Assembly (NCBI RefSeq): GCF_003431325.1
Contig: NZ_CP010515.1
Coordinates: 1,116,001 to 1,180,000 of the forward strand
Length of the DNA stretch: 64,000 bases
Direction of reading: 5' to 3'
DNA from: Acidilobus sp. 7A
Lineage (GTDB): Archaea > Thermoproteota > Thermoprotei_A > Sulfolobales > Acidilobaceae
Of this stretch, positions 1 to 8,251 are shown in pieces (position 1 is the first letter of the stretch; every line of letters begins with the position of its first letter). Made by a program: the position numbers and the translations under genes. Under the pieces are notes generated by a model, which was not told the DNA's origin, ran no database searches, and saw nothing but the letters and a program-made list of their open reading frames with translations.

Positions 1-257
1 TCATAATACTCATAACCCTGCTCCTGCGATTTAAGATAAGCCTCCACGTCTCAACGGCGTCAGCAATAGCGACAGCCCTAACTTACCTCTATGGGGCCAG
101 GCTGGCCGCCTTCTTCTTAATACCGCTTACGCTGAGCTGGGCCAGGCTGGAGCTCAAGGCTCACACCACGGCTCAGGTCTTAGCGGCCTGGGCCTTTGCG
201 CCCATAACCCTGGCACAGCTCCTCCTGTACCACGCAACGCTTGGCCTGAGGCCTTAG
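1..257 (+). CDS. PAP2-like integral membrane protein, C-terminal part
   Basis: The frame is open from the window edge and stops at TAG 255-257, leaving 84 residues; the start lies outside. The visible part is hydrophobic, with two or three membrane segments. It contains KISLH near its start and later WARLELKAHTTAQV followed by another membrane segment. This spacing of a Lys-Ile-Ser-x-His element and a Trp-Ala-Arg...His-Thr element is what I know from the C-terminal half of archaeal membrane proteins of the PAP2 (type 2 phosphatidic acid phosphatase) superfamily, which act on lipid or polyprenyl phosphates. Substrate cannot be told. The family call rests on motif memory. Confidence 0.5.
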   Translation, partial: IILITLLLRFKISLHVSTASAIATALTYLYGARLAAFFLIPLTLSWARLELKAHTTAQVLAAWAFAPITLAQLLLYHATLGLRP

Positions 258-306
258 CCCGCGACTAATTATTGGCTCCAGGCACCAGTACAGCCGGGAG
301 GCGCTG

Positions 307-818
307 GTGGCCAAGCCAATTTACGGCAACGGCTTCTTTCACATAGCCCCAGGCACCATATTCTACACCATAGTTTTCGAGTACACCGATGAGGATGAAG
401 AGTACTACAACATGACCGTCAGGGGCGACATAGAGCGCGAGGAGGATAGGCTTAAGGCCGAGATGCAGAGAATTCTCGACAATGAAAAGGTCGTCATAAA
501 CGGCTCCTACGTTAAGGCCTCAGTAATCTCAGCCAAGGCTGAGGTCAGGGGGCTGAGGAGGCTGTCCTCGGCCGCCTTTTTCATCGAAATGAGGTACAGG
601 CCCATGAGCGGCGTCAACACCTATGAGAACATCTATGAAAGTGAGGTCGCAGAATATGACTACACAGTCTACTGGCTGGCACCTCCGGGGGCAGGATTAA
701 GAGCTACGACATAAGCGGTGACGCGAGCCTCTCAGAGGACGGCAGGCTGCTTACGATCAAGGTGAGGGCTGGGACCAGGGTCAAGGGCTATGAGAGCCTC
801 TCGTTTGAGCTGGGTTAG
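307..818 (+). CDS. Unknown protein, interrupted by a -1 frameshift near 690
   Basis: GTG 307 follows a GGGAGG ribosome site at 296-301. The first frame runs to TAA 712-714 (135 residues) but its last residues after the G5 run at 687-691 look random. The -1 frame entered there continues as RIKSYDISGDASLSEDG and on to TAG 816-818, a well-behaved coding sequence with archaeal codon use. One extra G would give a single protein of about 170 residues, rich in beta-strand-like and charged stretches, without signal peptide or membrane segment. I do not recognise the family. Either a natural or sequencing single-base deletion, or programmed frameshifting, explains it. Confidence 0.55.
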
Positions 819-876
819 GACACGCCTAGCTAAGGGATAAATACCTGGAAAACAGTTGTTTTCAATTGGTGAGAGC

Positions 877-1431
877 TTGAGGCCCGCCCTTATAATTGTT
901 GATATGTTAAACGACTTCATAGACGGCGCGCTCGCCACCCCTGAGGCCAAATCTACAGTGAGCCCCGCCAGGAGGGTCCTCGAGGTCTTCAGGTCGAACG
1001 GGTGGCCAGTGGTATACGTCAACGACGCCCACTACCCGACTGACATAGAGATGCCGCTCTGGGGCCCCCACGCGATGAAGGGCACAAGGGGCGCCGAGGT
1101 CTACAGCGGGCTCGCCCCGAGGCAGGGCGAGTACGTCATAGAGAAGCACACCTACAGCGGCTTCTACGGCACCGCGCTTGACCACGTACTCAGATCCCTC
1201 GGCGTAGACACGGTGGTCCTGGTAGGCCTTGACGCAGACATATGCGTCAGGCACACGGCGGCCGACGCCTTCTTCAGGGGCTACAAGGTTGTAGTAGTCA
1301 GGGACGCCGTTGCCGCAAGGATTGACAAGGACTGGGAGACCTACTATAAGAAGGTGTACGGCGCGGCGGTGCTCGACAGCGATGAAGTAGAAAGCTACCT
1401 CAAGGCTTCTCAGTCGAGCACTGCTAGGTAG
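877..1431 (+). CDS. Isochorismatase-family hydrolase, nicotinamidase-like
   Basis: A cysteine hydrolase of the isochorismatase/nicotinamidase superfamily (184 residues from TTG 877). The triad is visible: Asp in LIIVDMLNDF near the N-terminus, Lys in VIEKHTYSGF, and the nucleophile Cys in GLDADICVRHTAADA. These enzymes hydrolyse nicotinamide or related amides; the exact substrate is open. An upstream in-frame TTG at 856 exists, but GGTGAG at 868-873 sits just before TTG 877, where family proteins normally begin. A TATA-like ATAAATACC lies near 838-846. Its 3' end overlaps the end of the opposing MFS gene by 22 bp. Confidence 0.8.
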   Translation: MRPALIIVDMLNDFIDGALATPEAKSTVSPARRVLEVFRSNGWPVVYVNDAHYPTDIEMPLWGPHAMKGTRGAEVYSGLAPRQGEYVIEKHTYSGFYGTALDHVLRSLGVDTVVLVGLDADICVRHTAADAFFRGYKVVVVRDAVAARIDKDWETYYKKVYGAAVLDSDEVESYLKASQSSTAR

Positions 1432-2528
1432 CCAACAGATGATGCCATAGCTATGGAAGCCATGAGGGCCCACCCATAGGAGATCCCAAGGGAGTAGGCT
1501 GCGGCGGCAAAGAGCGCAGAGGCCAGGTTTCTTCCTACACTGTTAGCTATACCATAAAGGCCCATGTGAGATCCCCTGGATCTGGGGGAGCTGAGCTCGG
1601 CTGCGACGGCCGACGAGACCGGCATCACTATCATTTCGCCTAAGGTAATTAAAGCTATGTCAATCGCAGCAGCCGCGACATCGTTAATCATCGGCATGAG
1701 ACCATAGCCTAGGCCGTAGATGGCCATCCCTACTGCAAGGGATTTAGCTGGACTGTGCGCGCTGACCCGCTTGGCTATTGCATCCTGTAGCAGGACGACC
1801 ATGAGGCCGTTTATAGCAAGCAACGCTCCAGAGTAGCTCGTGCTTATCCTCAGGAACCCCGAGAGGTACTGCACCAGCGGGTAGCCCATGAGGCCTGCTA
1901 TTATAAAGCTCATGAAGGTGAGCGCCAGGAACTTAATCATGACTGCTGTGGGCCTTTCGAAGGCAACTGTGGGCTCGCCTCTCGGCGGCTCCCTGAGGCC
2001 CCAGAGGGCTGCAAGGGAGGTGGCCAGCGCCGCGGACGTTACGGCAAGAAGCCACCTAAAGCCTATGAGCGCGTAGAGCTCCCCGCCTACACCTATACCG
2101 ATGGCCCATCCAAGGTTAGAGCCGACCCTGAACCTCCCGTAGGCCTTCACAAGGCTTGAGTGCTCACTGAAGTAGTCCCCTAGGATTGCCATGCTGGCCA
2201 CTGAGTAGGCGCTAGAGAAGAAGGACTGAGCTAGAAGCAGGGCCTCCACAGCGGCTGCCCTCCATAGGAGGGCCGCCGACGCGAGGCCCAAGGACGCTAG
2301 GAGCCCACTAACAGTCATAGTTCTCAATCTTCCTGCCCTGTCGCTCACGTAGCCGCCAACCACCTGGCCCAGGGCGCTGACGGCTGCAAGCATCGCGTAA
2401 AACTCAGAGACCATGGCCAGGGGCTCCCTGAAGTCAAGGTTAAGGGCCAGCCCGGCGAAGGGCATCGTTATAGAGAAGCCCAGCACCCTTAGGGCGCCTA
2501 TAATAGCCAGCCTGTCCTCAGGCCTCAA
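1410..2528 (-). CDS. MFS transporter, second gene of a tandem pair
   Basis: Polytopic membrane protein of 372 residues with about twelve hydrophobic segments and the major facilitator motif A between helices 2 and 3 (GGYVSDRAGRLRT). Family members are secondary transporters for sugars, drugs or organic acids; no substrate can be read from sequence. It starts with TTG inside the end of the upstream MFS gene (11 bp overlap), so the two are translated as one unit. The two are only distantly alike and could be independent exporters or a functional pair. Confidence 0.8.
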   Translation of the reverse strand: MRPEDRLAIIGALRVLGFSITMPFAGLALNLDFREPLAMVSEFYAMLAAVSALGQVVGGYVSDRAGRLRTMTVSGLLASLGLASAALLWRAAAVEALLLAQSFFSSAYSVASMAILGDYFSEHSSLVKAYGRFRVGSNLGWAIGIGVGGELYALIGFRWLLAVTSAALATSLAALWGLREPPRGEPTVAFERPTAVMIKFLALTFMSFIIAGLMGYPLVQYLSGFLRISTSYSGALLAINGLMVVLLQDAIAKRVSAHSPAKSLAVGMAIYGLGYGLMPMINDVAAAAIDIALITLGEMIVMPVSSAVAAELSSPRSRGSHMGLYGIANSVGRNLASALFAAAAYSLGISYGWALMASIAMASSVGYLAVLD

Positions 2529-3732
2529 CCCCTGCGCTTGACCTCCTCAGTTTAATCTCATCAGCTCCGAAGAACCTCCTGTAAAGGTATATGTTAGTCG
2601 CCATAGTTACGGCGTAGGCCATGAAGGGCACGGCGTAGAGGGGCATGATGCCGAGCAGCGACGCGTCCTGGAGGTAAAAGAATGGGGAACCAATAAAGGT
2701 GCCTATTGATGATAAGAGAAGCCTTGAGCCCTGGTTGTAGCCTGAGACCCTCCCCCTCTCCTCAGGTGGGGTGAGCTCTAGGAGGAAGGACTGCTGCACC
2801 GGTATCGCTATCACCCTCAGCGTAGGGTACGCCAGGTAAAGGCCCACGGCGGCCCAGAAGCTGCCGGCAAAGGGAAACGCAAGCATTAATGGTATGCTGA
2901 GCCCCCTGGTTATGTATATGCTCCTTAGGAAGCCCAGGGTCTTCTCGAGCTTCGGCGCTAATAGCATAGAGAACGTGGCCATCAGTGAGGCCGCAGTGGT
3001 TACCTCGCCGACCAAGTACCTTGGGGCATCATAGACATAGATGAATATGGGCACTATAAACGGCACTGTGAGGCCATTGGTGAGGCCGTTAAGCATCCCG
3101 GTCACTGAAAACTTAAAGGCGTTGACCTTGGACTTCATGCTTAAGCTCCTGGCCCTCACGTCTGGAAGCCTAAGCGGTGATATGAGCAGCATTGAGGCGG
3201 CGCTTATGACTGTGGCCAGGAGGAGCTCCTCCCTATAGTTAAACATGCCGCCGATCAGCGTCCCCGCCGCGGCAGTGATGCTGCCTATAAAGAACAGCAG
3301 TGATATAAACTTTGTTCTATTGTCCCTGTGCGTCAGGTCAGCCATTATGGCGTTCTGAACGGGCCCCACGACCCCTCCAACGCCTCCCGCCCCCATGGAT
3401 CCAGTCGCTGATATGCCTCCAAGTATTGCAGCGGCGAAGGCTGTGGCCAAGTCGAATTTAATAAGCATAACTATGGGGGTTAGCACCAGAAGGGCTGAGG
3501 AGATGTAGAGCGAGGCCTTTCTTCCAAGTATGTCAGCCATGTAGCCGACGACTACTGAGAGCGCCGCAGTTACAAGCCCCGCCACAGCGTACATGATGCC
3601 AAGTTCAAAGAGGCTCCCGTGAAGGAGCTCGCGCACCATATAAGGGAACACTATGAAGAGTATCCCAGCTGCGACGCTCCTCACGGACCTCAGCGCGCTC
3701 AGGTATGTCAGTGACCTGACAGGCTCCCTCAT
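2518..3732 (-). CDS. MFS transporter, first gene of a tandem pair
   Basis: 404-residue major facilitator protein with about twelve membrane helices. Motif A reads GYMADILGRKAS after helix 2. ATG 3730-3732 is preceded on the minus strand by a TATA-like AATATATG about 30 bp upstream, so this gene probably carries the promoter for both transporters. The cytosolic tail is short and basic-polar. It is followed by an overlapping second MFS gene. Substrate unknown. Confidence 0.8.
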   Translation of the reverse strand: MREPVRSLTYLSALRSVRSVAAGILFIVFPYMVRELLHGSLFELGIMYAVAGLVTAALSVVVGYMADILGRKASLYISSALLVLTPIVMLIKFDLATAFAAAILGGISATGSMGAGGVGGVVGPVQNAIMADLTHRDNRTKFISLLFFIGSITAAAGTLIGGMFNYREELLLATVISAASMLLISPLRLPDVRARSLSMKSKVNAFKFSVTGMLNGLTNGLTVPFIVPIFIYVYDAPRYLVGEVTTAASLMATFSMLLAPKLEKTLGFLRSIYITRGLSIPLMLAFPFAGSFWAAVGLYLAYPTLRVIAIPVQQSFLLELTPPEERGRVSGYNQGSRLLLSSIGTFIGSPFFYLQDASLLGIMPLYAVPFMAYAVTMATNIYLYRRFFGADEIKLRRSSAGVEA

Positions 3733-3824
3733 CTGGTAGCCCCCAAGTGTAGCTTTTACATATATTTCCGTTAGAAATGTTCGGCCTTTAAATTTGTTCT
3801 CTGAAAGCGACGTGGGTGAAGTGA

Positions 3825-4406
3825 ATGGACAGGGACCTCAGGAGGCTTGAGGACATAGACGTCTCAAACTATAACGTTAGACGGGAGCAGTACGCAGTTA
3901 TTTTCCCCTTAACAGTGATGCCAAGGGAGTCTGTCTACAGCGTCTACCTGGAGGCCCAGAAGAGGGCCATGCAAGCCGGCATAGCCTTCCTGGGCTGGGT
4001 GCCTACGGGGAAGCTGATCGTCAGGCAGCTGAGGCCGCAGGACCTTGGCCTCCCCGGGCCGGACTGGAGGTTCAAGGTTAGGGCTGGCAGGGTCGAGTTG
4101 CTCAGCTACAGGCTGAGGCGGGATCAGGCCCTAGTTATTTTTGGCTTCTATAACCAGTCCCAGAGCCCAAAGGTGTTTCAGCTTGAGGTCATGAAGGGGG
4201 ACGAGAGGAGGCTCATAGTCGTGTTACAGGATCTATACACCAAGGGCTATGATCCAATAGGCATCCTAGCTGAGTTTGAGGTCTTTAGGCCAGGCGAGGA
4301 GATCAGGGTGGTGGGCCTCTCGCTGGGTGACGGCGATGAGGAGCTCGGCATAATGGGTTATGTAGTTGAGCCCGAGGGCAGGATAAGGAGGACGAACGTT
4401 CCCTAA
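3825..4406 (+). CDS. Conserved archaeal protein of unknown function
   Basis: 193 residues, soluble, no signal peptide or membrane helix. ATG 3825 is preceded by GGGTGA at 3812-3817 and, further up, by a TATA-like TTTAAATTT near 3786. The protein starts with a charged segment (MDRDLRRLEDIDVSNYNVRR), then alternating beta-strand-like and helical stretches; the second half includes FRPGEEIRVVGLSLGDGDEE. I recognise no domain. It is read divergently from the MFS pair and stops 28 bp before the nnr start. Confidence 0.65.
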   Translation: MDRDLRRLEDIDVSNYNVRREQYAVIFPLTVMPRESVYSVYLEAQKRAMQAGIAFLGWVPTGKLIVRQLRPQDLGLPGPDWRFKVRAGRVELLSYRLRRDQALVIFGFYNQSQSPKVFQLEVMKGDERRLIVVLQDLYTKGYDPIGILAEFEVFRPGEEIRVVGLSLGDGDEELGIMGYVVEPEGRIRRTNVP

Positions 4407-4434
4407 GGCGTAAATTTTCCTCAGGTCCCTCCAC

Positions 4435-6009
4435 GTGCGGGCCGCGTTGGAGATGGAGTGTCCAGGCTTCATAAGTCAACCTGAGGTCTGGAGCGTTGAG
4501 GACGTGAGGGCCTATGATATCAACACCGCGTGGCTCGGCCTTCCTCTGCTCCTGCTAATGGAGAACGCGGGCAGGTCTGTGGCAGACGCCGTTGAGTGCG
4601 CACTGGGCGACGTCAGAGGCAAGGAGGTTGTAGTCTACGCTGGCAGAGGAGGGAACGGGGGTGATGCCATAGTTGCCGCCAGGCACCTGGCCCTGAGGGG
4701 GGCTGACGTCACGGTTTACCTGCTCTATGACCCTAAGCTGGTGGAGCACAGGGACGCGCTTCTGAACCTCCAGAACCTGCAGAGGCTCAGGTCAGTGAAG
4801 ATAGTACACCTCGACGACCAAAGGGACTACAGACCACAGGACGTTGATGTCCTGATAGACGGGATACTTGGGGTTGGCGTCAAGGGTAAGCTGAGGGAGC
4901 CCATAGCCAGCGCACTGGCGGCCTTCAACGCCTCAAAGGGTCTCAGGGTCGCAGTTGACATACCCACAGGCCTTGACCCTGATACAGGTAAGGCTGTAGA
5001 GGGAACGGCCAGGGTAGACATAACTGTAACCATGGGTGGCCTTAAGCCTGGGCTACTGGCCGAGGAGGCGAAACCGTATGTCGGGCAGGTGCTTGTGGCT
5101 GACATAGGCACACCCAGGGACGCATACGTCTTCGCAGGGCCTGGCGACGTCGCGGCCAGGGTCCCGAGGAGGCCGAGGGACGCCTACAAAGGGGGCAACG
5201 GCAAGGTGCTCAGCGTGGGCGGCTCCTACCACTACTTCGGGGCCCCCTTCTACATGGCCTCAGCGGCCCTCTACGCCGGGGCGGACCTCTCCTTCCTGGC
5301 GGCCCCGGAGGATGTCGCTAAGTCAGCGGCGTCCTCAAACCCCGGTATAATACCGGTGCCGCTCAAGGGCGAGGTAATAGCGACTGAACACGTCAAGGCG
5401 CTTGTGGAGGAGGCAAAGCACGTGGACGCCGTGGCCATAGGCCCAGGGCTTGGCACGGCAGAGGAGACAAAGGAGGCCGTAGCTCAGCTGCTTGAGGCCC
5501 TGAGGGGCAAGCCTGTAGTTATAGACGCCGATGCCCTGAAGGTTGTTGCAGAGAGGAGGATTAAGCTTTGGCCTGAGGCCGTTCTGACGCCGCACAGGGG
5601 CGAGGCCAAGATGCTGACGGGCCACGACGGCGAGCCGCAGGACCTGGCAACCGAGATAGCCAAGACCTATGGGGCGACAGTGATAGTCAAGGCCCCCAAG
5701 CCCCCTGGCGATGTCATATGCAACCCTGAGGGCAGGTGCAGGTTTAACCTGACCGGCCACCCAGCGATGGCAGTTGGGGGCACGGGCGACGTCCTGACAG
5801 GCATAACTGCCGGCTTCCTGGCCAGGAGGGCGGCCCTCTCCAAGGACCCTGAGCCCATGAACATAGCGGCGGCCGCTGCCTGGACCTCAGGCAGGGCGGG
5901 GGAGATAGCTGTTGAGGAGAAGGGGGACAACATAACGGCCATTGACGTGCTTAACAAGGTCCAGGCCGCCATAAGGGAGGCCTACTCTCTCCTCTCGGGC
6001 GGAGGCTAG
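4435..6009 (+). CDS. nnr: Bifunctional NAD(P)H-hydrate epimerase / ADP-dependent NAD(P)H-hydrate dehydratase
   Basis: Repairs hydrated NADH and NADPH: the N-terminal YjeF_N domain (about residues 15-225) epimerises NAD(P)HX and the C-terminal ribokinase-like domain (about 230-520) dehydrates the S form with ADP. Visible are GRGGNGGDAIVAARHL and VDIPTGLDPDTG in the first domain, and AIGPGLGTAEETKEA, VIDADALKV, LTPHRGEAKML and GGTGDVLTGITAGFLA in the second. Length (524) fits the fused form found in bacteria and archaea. GTG 4435 lies about 24 bp after a TAAATTTT box at 4410-4417, so a leaderless start is plausible; ATG 4453 is the alternative. Confidence 0.93.
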   Translation: MRAALEMECPGFISQPEVWSVEDVRAYDINTAWLGLPLLLLMENAGRSVADAVECALGDVRGKEVVVYAGRGGNGGDAIVAARHLALRGADVTVYLLYDPKLVEHRDALLNLQNLQRLRSVKIVHLDDQRDYRPQDVDVLIDGILGVGVKGKLREPIASALAAFNASKGLRVAVDIPTGLDPDTGKAVEGTARVDITVTMGGLKPGLLAEEAKPYVGQVLVADIGTPRDAYVFAGPGDVAARVPRRPRDAYKGGNGKVLSVGGSYHYFGAPFYMASAALYAGADLSFLAAPEDVAKSAASSNPGIIPVPLKGEVIATEHVKALVEEAKHVDAVAIGPGLGTAEETKEAVAQLLEALRGKPVVIDADALKVVAERRIKLWPEAVLTPHRGEAKMLTGHDGEPQDLATEIAKTYGATVIVKAPKPPGDVICNPEGRCRFNLTGHPAMAVGGTGDVLTGITAGFLARRAALSKDPEPMNIAAAAAWTSGRAGEIAVEEKGDNITAIDVLNKVQAAIREAYSLLSGGG

Positions 6010-6051
6010 CCTTATTTAGGAGCTGTGTGAGAAGCTCATGGGTAAGGCTGC

Positions 6052-6618
6052 TTGCTGATAAAGTGCAGGAACGGCCTCTACGTCAGTATCGGCGCCTGCA
6101 GCGGCGTTAAGGGCGTCAAAGTTGATGCGCACTGCATAGTTTACCTAAGGCCGGCAGAGGGCGGCGTCAAGCCGCTGACCTCAGCCGGCCAGTCCGTTTC
6201 GAGTGTGCAGGGCTCAAGGTCAAGGTGGATATATGCCACGGCAGCAGCTCTCTTGGACGCAGTGTTGGCCTTACTCCTCTTTCAAATTAAGAACTCGGCT
6301 GAGGCGCCATACCTGGCGGCGGCCATAGCGGCTCTGACCGCTGGCCTCGCTATATTCAGGGTCAAGACATCGCCCAGGAGGCGACGCACTACTGCAATGA
6401 CTTCGATCTTTACGAGCAGGGATGAGCTGTGCATGGCTGAGGGTGTCGAGTTCGTAACCATAACGTCGGCCGAGCTCCTCCTCAGCGACTCCACAGGCAA
6501 CGTGAAGCAAGTCAGGGTGTCGCTGGCCAACGGGGTCAGGGCAACCATCTACCTTACTGACAAGGAGCTCGAGGAGCTCAGGTCAGGCAACGTGCTGAGC
6601 CCCACGCCCACCTACTGA
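6052..6618 (+). CDS. Membrane protein of unknown function, two helices
   Basis: 188 residues from TTG 6052. A soluble N-terminal part with three Cys is followed by two membrane segments (about residues 60-78 and 84-101) separated by a short loop, then a basic stretch (RRRR) and a C-terminal soluble domain of about 80 residues. The compact helical hairpin suggests a membrane-anchored protein with both soluble parts on the same side. No family recognised. A TATA-like TTATTTAGG at 6012-6020 may serve it; the start is uncertain because there is no clear ribosome site. Confidence 0.6.
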   Translation: MLIKCRNGLYVSIGACSGVKGVKVDAHCIVYLRPAEGGVKPLTSAGQSVSSVQGSRSRWIYATAAALLDAVLALLLFQIKNSAEAPYLAAAIAALTAGLAIFRVKTSPRRRRTTAMTSIFTSRDELCMAEGVEFVTITSAELLLSDSTGNVKQVRVSLANGVRATIYLTDKELEELRSGNVLSPTPTY

Positions 6619-6670
6619 CCTCAGCCAGGCCAGCCCTTGAATTAAAAAGTTGCTTAAGGCCTCTGCAGCT

Positions 6671-7432
6671 TTAGAAGACCCCGTGCAGGAGGCCGCCGTC
6701 AACTGGCACGGCAGCGCCGTTCACGTAGCTTGCCCTCTCGCTCAGGAGGAACTCGACTACCTCGCCCACCTCCTCCGGCTTGCCTATCCTGCCCAGGGGA
6801 ACGTCAGCCATCTCTATCTTGAGCTCCTCCTCGTAGTTTATGCCCTTTGCCCTGGCCCTGCTCTCTATGACCTGCCTTGACCTGTCGGTCTCTATATTGC
6901 CTGGCAGAACCATGTTGACTCTTATGCCGTACTTGCCGAGCTCCCTGGCCAGGGTCCTGGTGAGGCCTGCCAGGGATATCCTTATCACGTTGCTGAGGGC
7001 CAGCACCTCAACCGGCTCCCTTATGGCAAAGCTAGAGACTATCACTATGCCGCCCCCGCTGGCCTTTAGGTGCGGCAGGGACTCCTGCACAAGCCACACG
7101 GCGCTCAGCAGGAGCTGCCTCACGCCAAGCTCCCAGTCTGCCTGGCTCAGCTCCTCAAACCTGCCAGGCCTGGGCGGAGGCGCTATGAATACCAGGCCGT
7201 CAAGGCCACCCATGGCATTCACGGCCTCTGAGACCAGCCTTGTAACGCCCTCACGGGTCGTTATGTCAGCAGTGACGCCGTGGACTTTCCCCAGCGCTGA
7301 GAGCTGGTCAATGGCCCTCCTCACGTGCTCCTCGCTGCTGCCGTTAATTGTCACCTCGTGCCCCCTGGAGAGCATAACCTTAGCGACGCCGAAGCCTATG
7401 CCCCTGCTCGAGGCAGTTATTAAGGCTCTCAC
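6671..7432 (-). CDS. Short-chain dehydrogenase/reductase with altered active site
   Basis: 253-residue SDR. GTG 7432 is chosen because GGTGGT lies 5 nt upstream and the Rossmann motif (ITASSRGIG, the TGxxxGIG element) begins right after; the open frame continues upstream to 7618 without looking coding. The IVIVSS strand holds the expected active-site Ser. Where SDRs have Tyr-x3-Lys the sequence reads LSNVIR, that is Ser-x3-Arg. The C-terminal VNGAAVPVDGG is typical of FabG-like members. It probably binds NAD(P)(H), but the usual proton-relay Tyr/Lys are missing, so normal reductase chemistry is doubtful. Confidence 0.8.
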   Translation of the reverse strand: MRALITASSRGIGFGVAKVMLSRGHEVTINGSSEEHVRRAIDQLSALGKVHGVTADITTREGVTRLVSEAVNAMGGLDGLVFIAPPPRPGRFEELSQADWELGVRQLLLSAVWLVQESLPHLKASGGGIVIVSSFAIREPVEVLALSNVIRISLAGLTRTLARELGKYGIRVNMVLPGNIETDRSRQVIESRARAKGINYEEELKIEMADVPLGRIGKPEEVGEVVEFLLSERASYVNGAAVPVDGGLLHGVF

Positions 7433-7577
7433 GCCAGACCACCGGCAAGGAGAGGGGTCAGCCAGATAATTAAGCGCAAGGCCCGATGATGTTATTAGGA
7501 CGCCGATAGGTGAGGACCCACTGCAGCACTGAGGGCTCGGCTGGCCTCGCGTTGCCCTTGAGGTATGGCGCTGCCAA

Positions 7578-7859
7578 TTACACATAACCCACCTGCTGAG
7601 GCTGTTGCGCAGGGGCATGCCACCCGACAGCTTCCATGTTGTGGCTCTTGGCGAATCCCAGCAGCTCGTCCAGGTCCTCCATAAGCTGCGACTTGTATGC
7701 GCTCAGCACCAAGTACTCGACCCTGGAGTCCTCATCGTCTTTGCCCCTCAGCTCCTGGAGCCTGGCGTCGACGGTGCCCACCTCGTCCAGTATGTGCGCC
7801 ACCTCGTCCCTGAGGAGCCTCTCCACGTGCGCGTCTATTACCTCCAACACGGACACCAC
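7578..7859 (-). CDS. Small helical protein of unknown function
   Basis: About 93 residues, nearly all predicted helical and charged (VERLLRDEVAHILDEV, RLQELRGKDDEDSR), probably a coiled-coil dimer, ending in a loose Pro/Gln-rich tail. The frame is open up to TTG 7874, but the TATA box GGGTATAAG at about 7880-7888 would start transcription near 7857, so GTG 7859 or 7856 is a leaderless start. No family recognised. It lies between the CDGSH gene and the SDR gene on the same strand. Confidence 0.55.
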   Translation of the reverse strand: MVSVLEVIDAHVERLLRDEVAHILDEVGTVDARLQELRGKDDEDSRVEYLVLSAYKSQLMEDLDELLGFAKSHNMEAVGWHAPAQQPQQVGYV

Positions 7860-7952
7860 AGCAATATCGCTCAAGGAGGCTTATACCCAATTACGGCAAG
7901 TAATACAAAAAACTATCATTTGCGTTCTATCTGAATGTAAAATGTTGTTATT

Positions 7953-8177
7953 TCATTTGCCTGGCTCCTCTGGGTAGTAGCTTATGAGCTCGACTCTTGT
8001 GCCGTCAGGCTTATACACGTATATCTTGCCTGGCTCCTCGTTAAGGGTCAGCTTATGATGGCCGTCACAGTATGGCTTGTTCTGGGAGAGGCCGCAGGCA
8101 CACAAGTGGAGCTCCTTTCCATTATCAAGCTTTACAATGTAGGGGTGATTCCTCTCATGAAGCACTATCCTTGCCAT
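7953..8177 (-). CDS. CDGSH iron-sulfur domain protein
   Basis: 74-residue protein with the CDGSH-type [2Fe-2S] ligand set: Cys-x-Cys-x2-Ser-x3-Pro-x-Cys-Asp-Gly-x-His (CACGLSQNKPYCDGHH). Three Cys and one His hold the cluster in mitoNEET relatives; archaeal single-domain versions are presumed redox or cluster-transfer proteins in the cytosol. No membrane anchor is present. ATG 8177 lies about 28 bp after TTATTAG-type box (8203-8209 read on the minus strand), so the mRNA is probably leaderless. Confidence 0.9.
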   Translation of the reverse strand: MARIVLHERNHPYIVKLDNGKELHLCACGLSQNKPYCDGHHKLTLNEEPGKIYVYKPDGTRVELISYYPEEPGK

Positions 8178-8251
8178 TTTCGCTCACAGCTTGTAGGGAG
8201 GTTTATTAGTTAAAAAGACTTTTTAATATAGAACCCATCTGGGCCCCTTTA

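Noticed and set aside
7433-7618. N-terminal extension of the SDR to an upstream ATG
   Set aside because: The extra residues are Cys/Ser/Pro-rich and unlike the family; GTG 7432 has a ribosome site and directly precedes the Rossmann strand.
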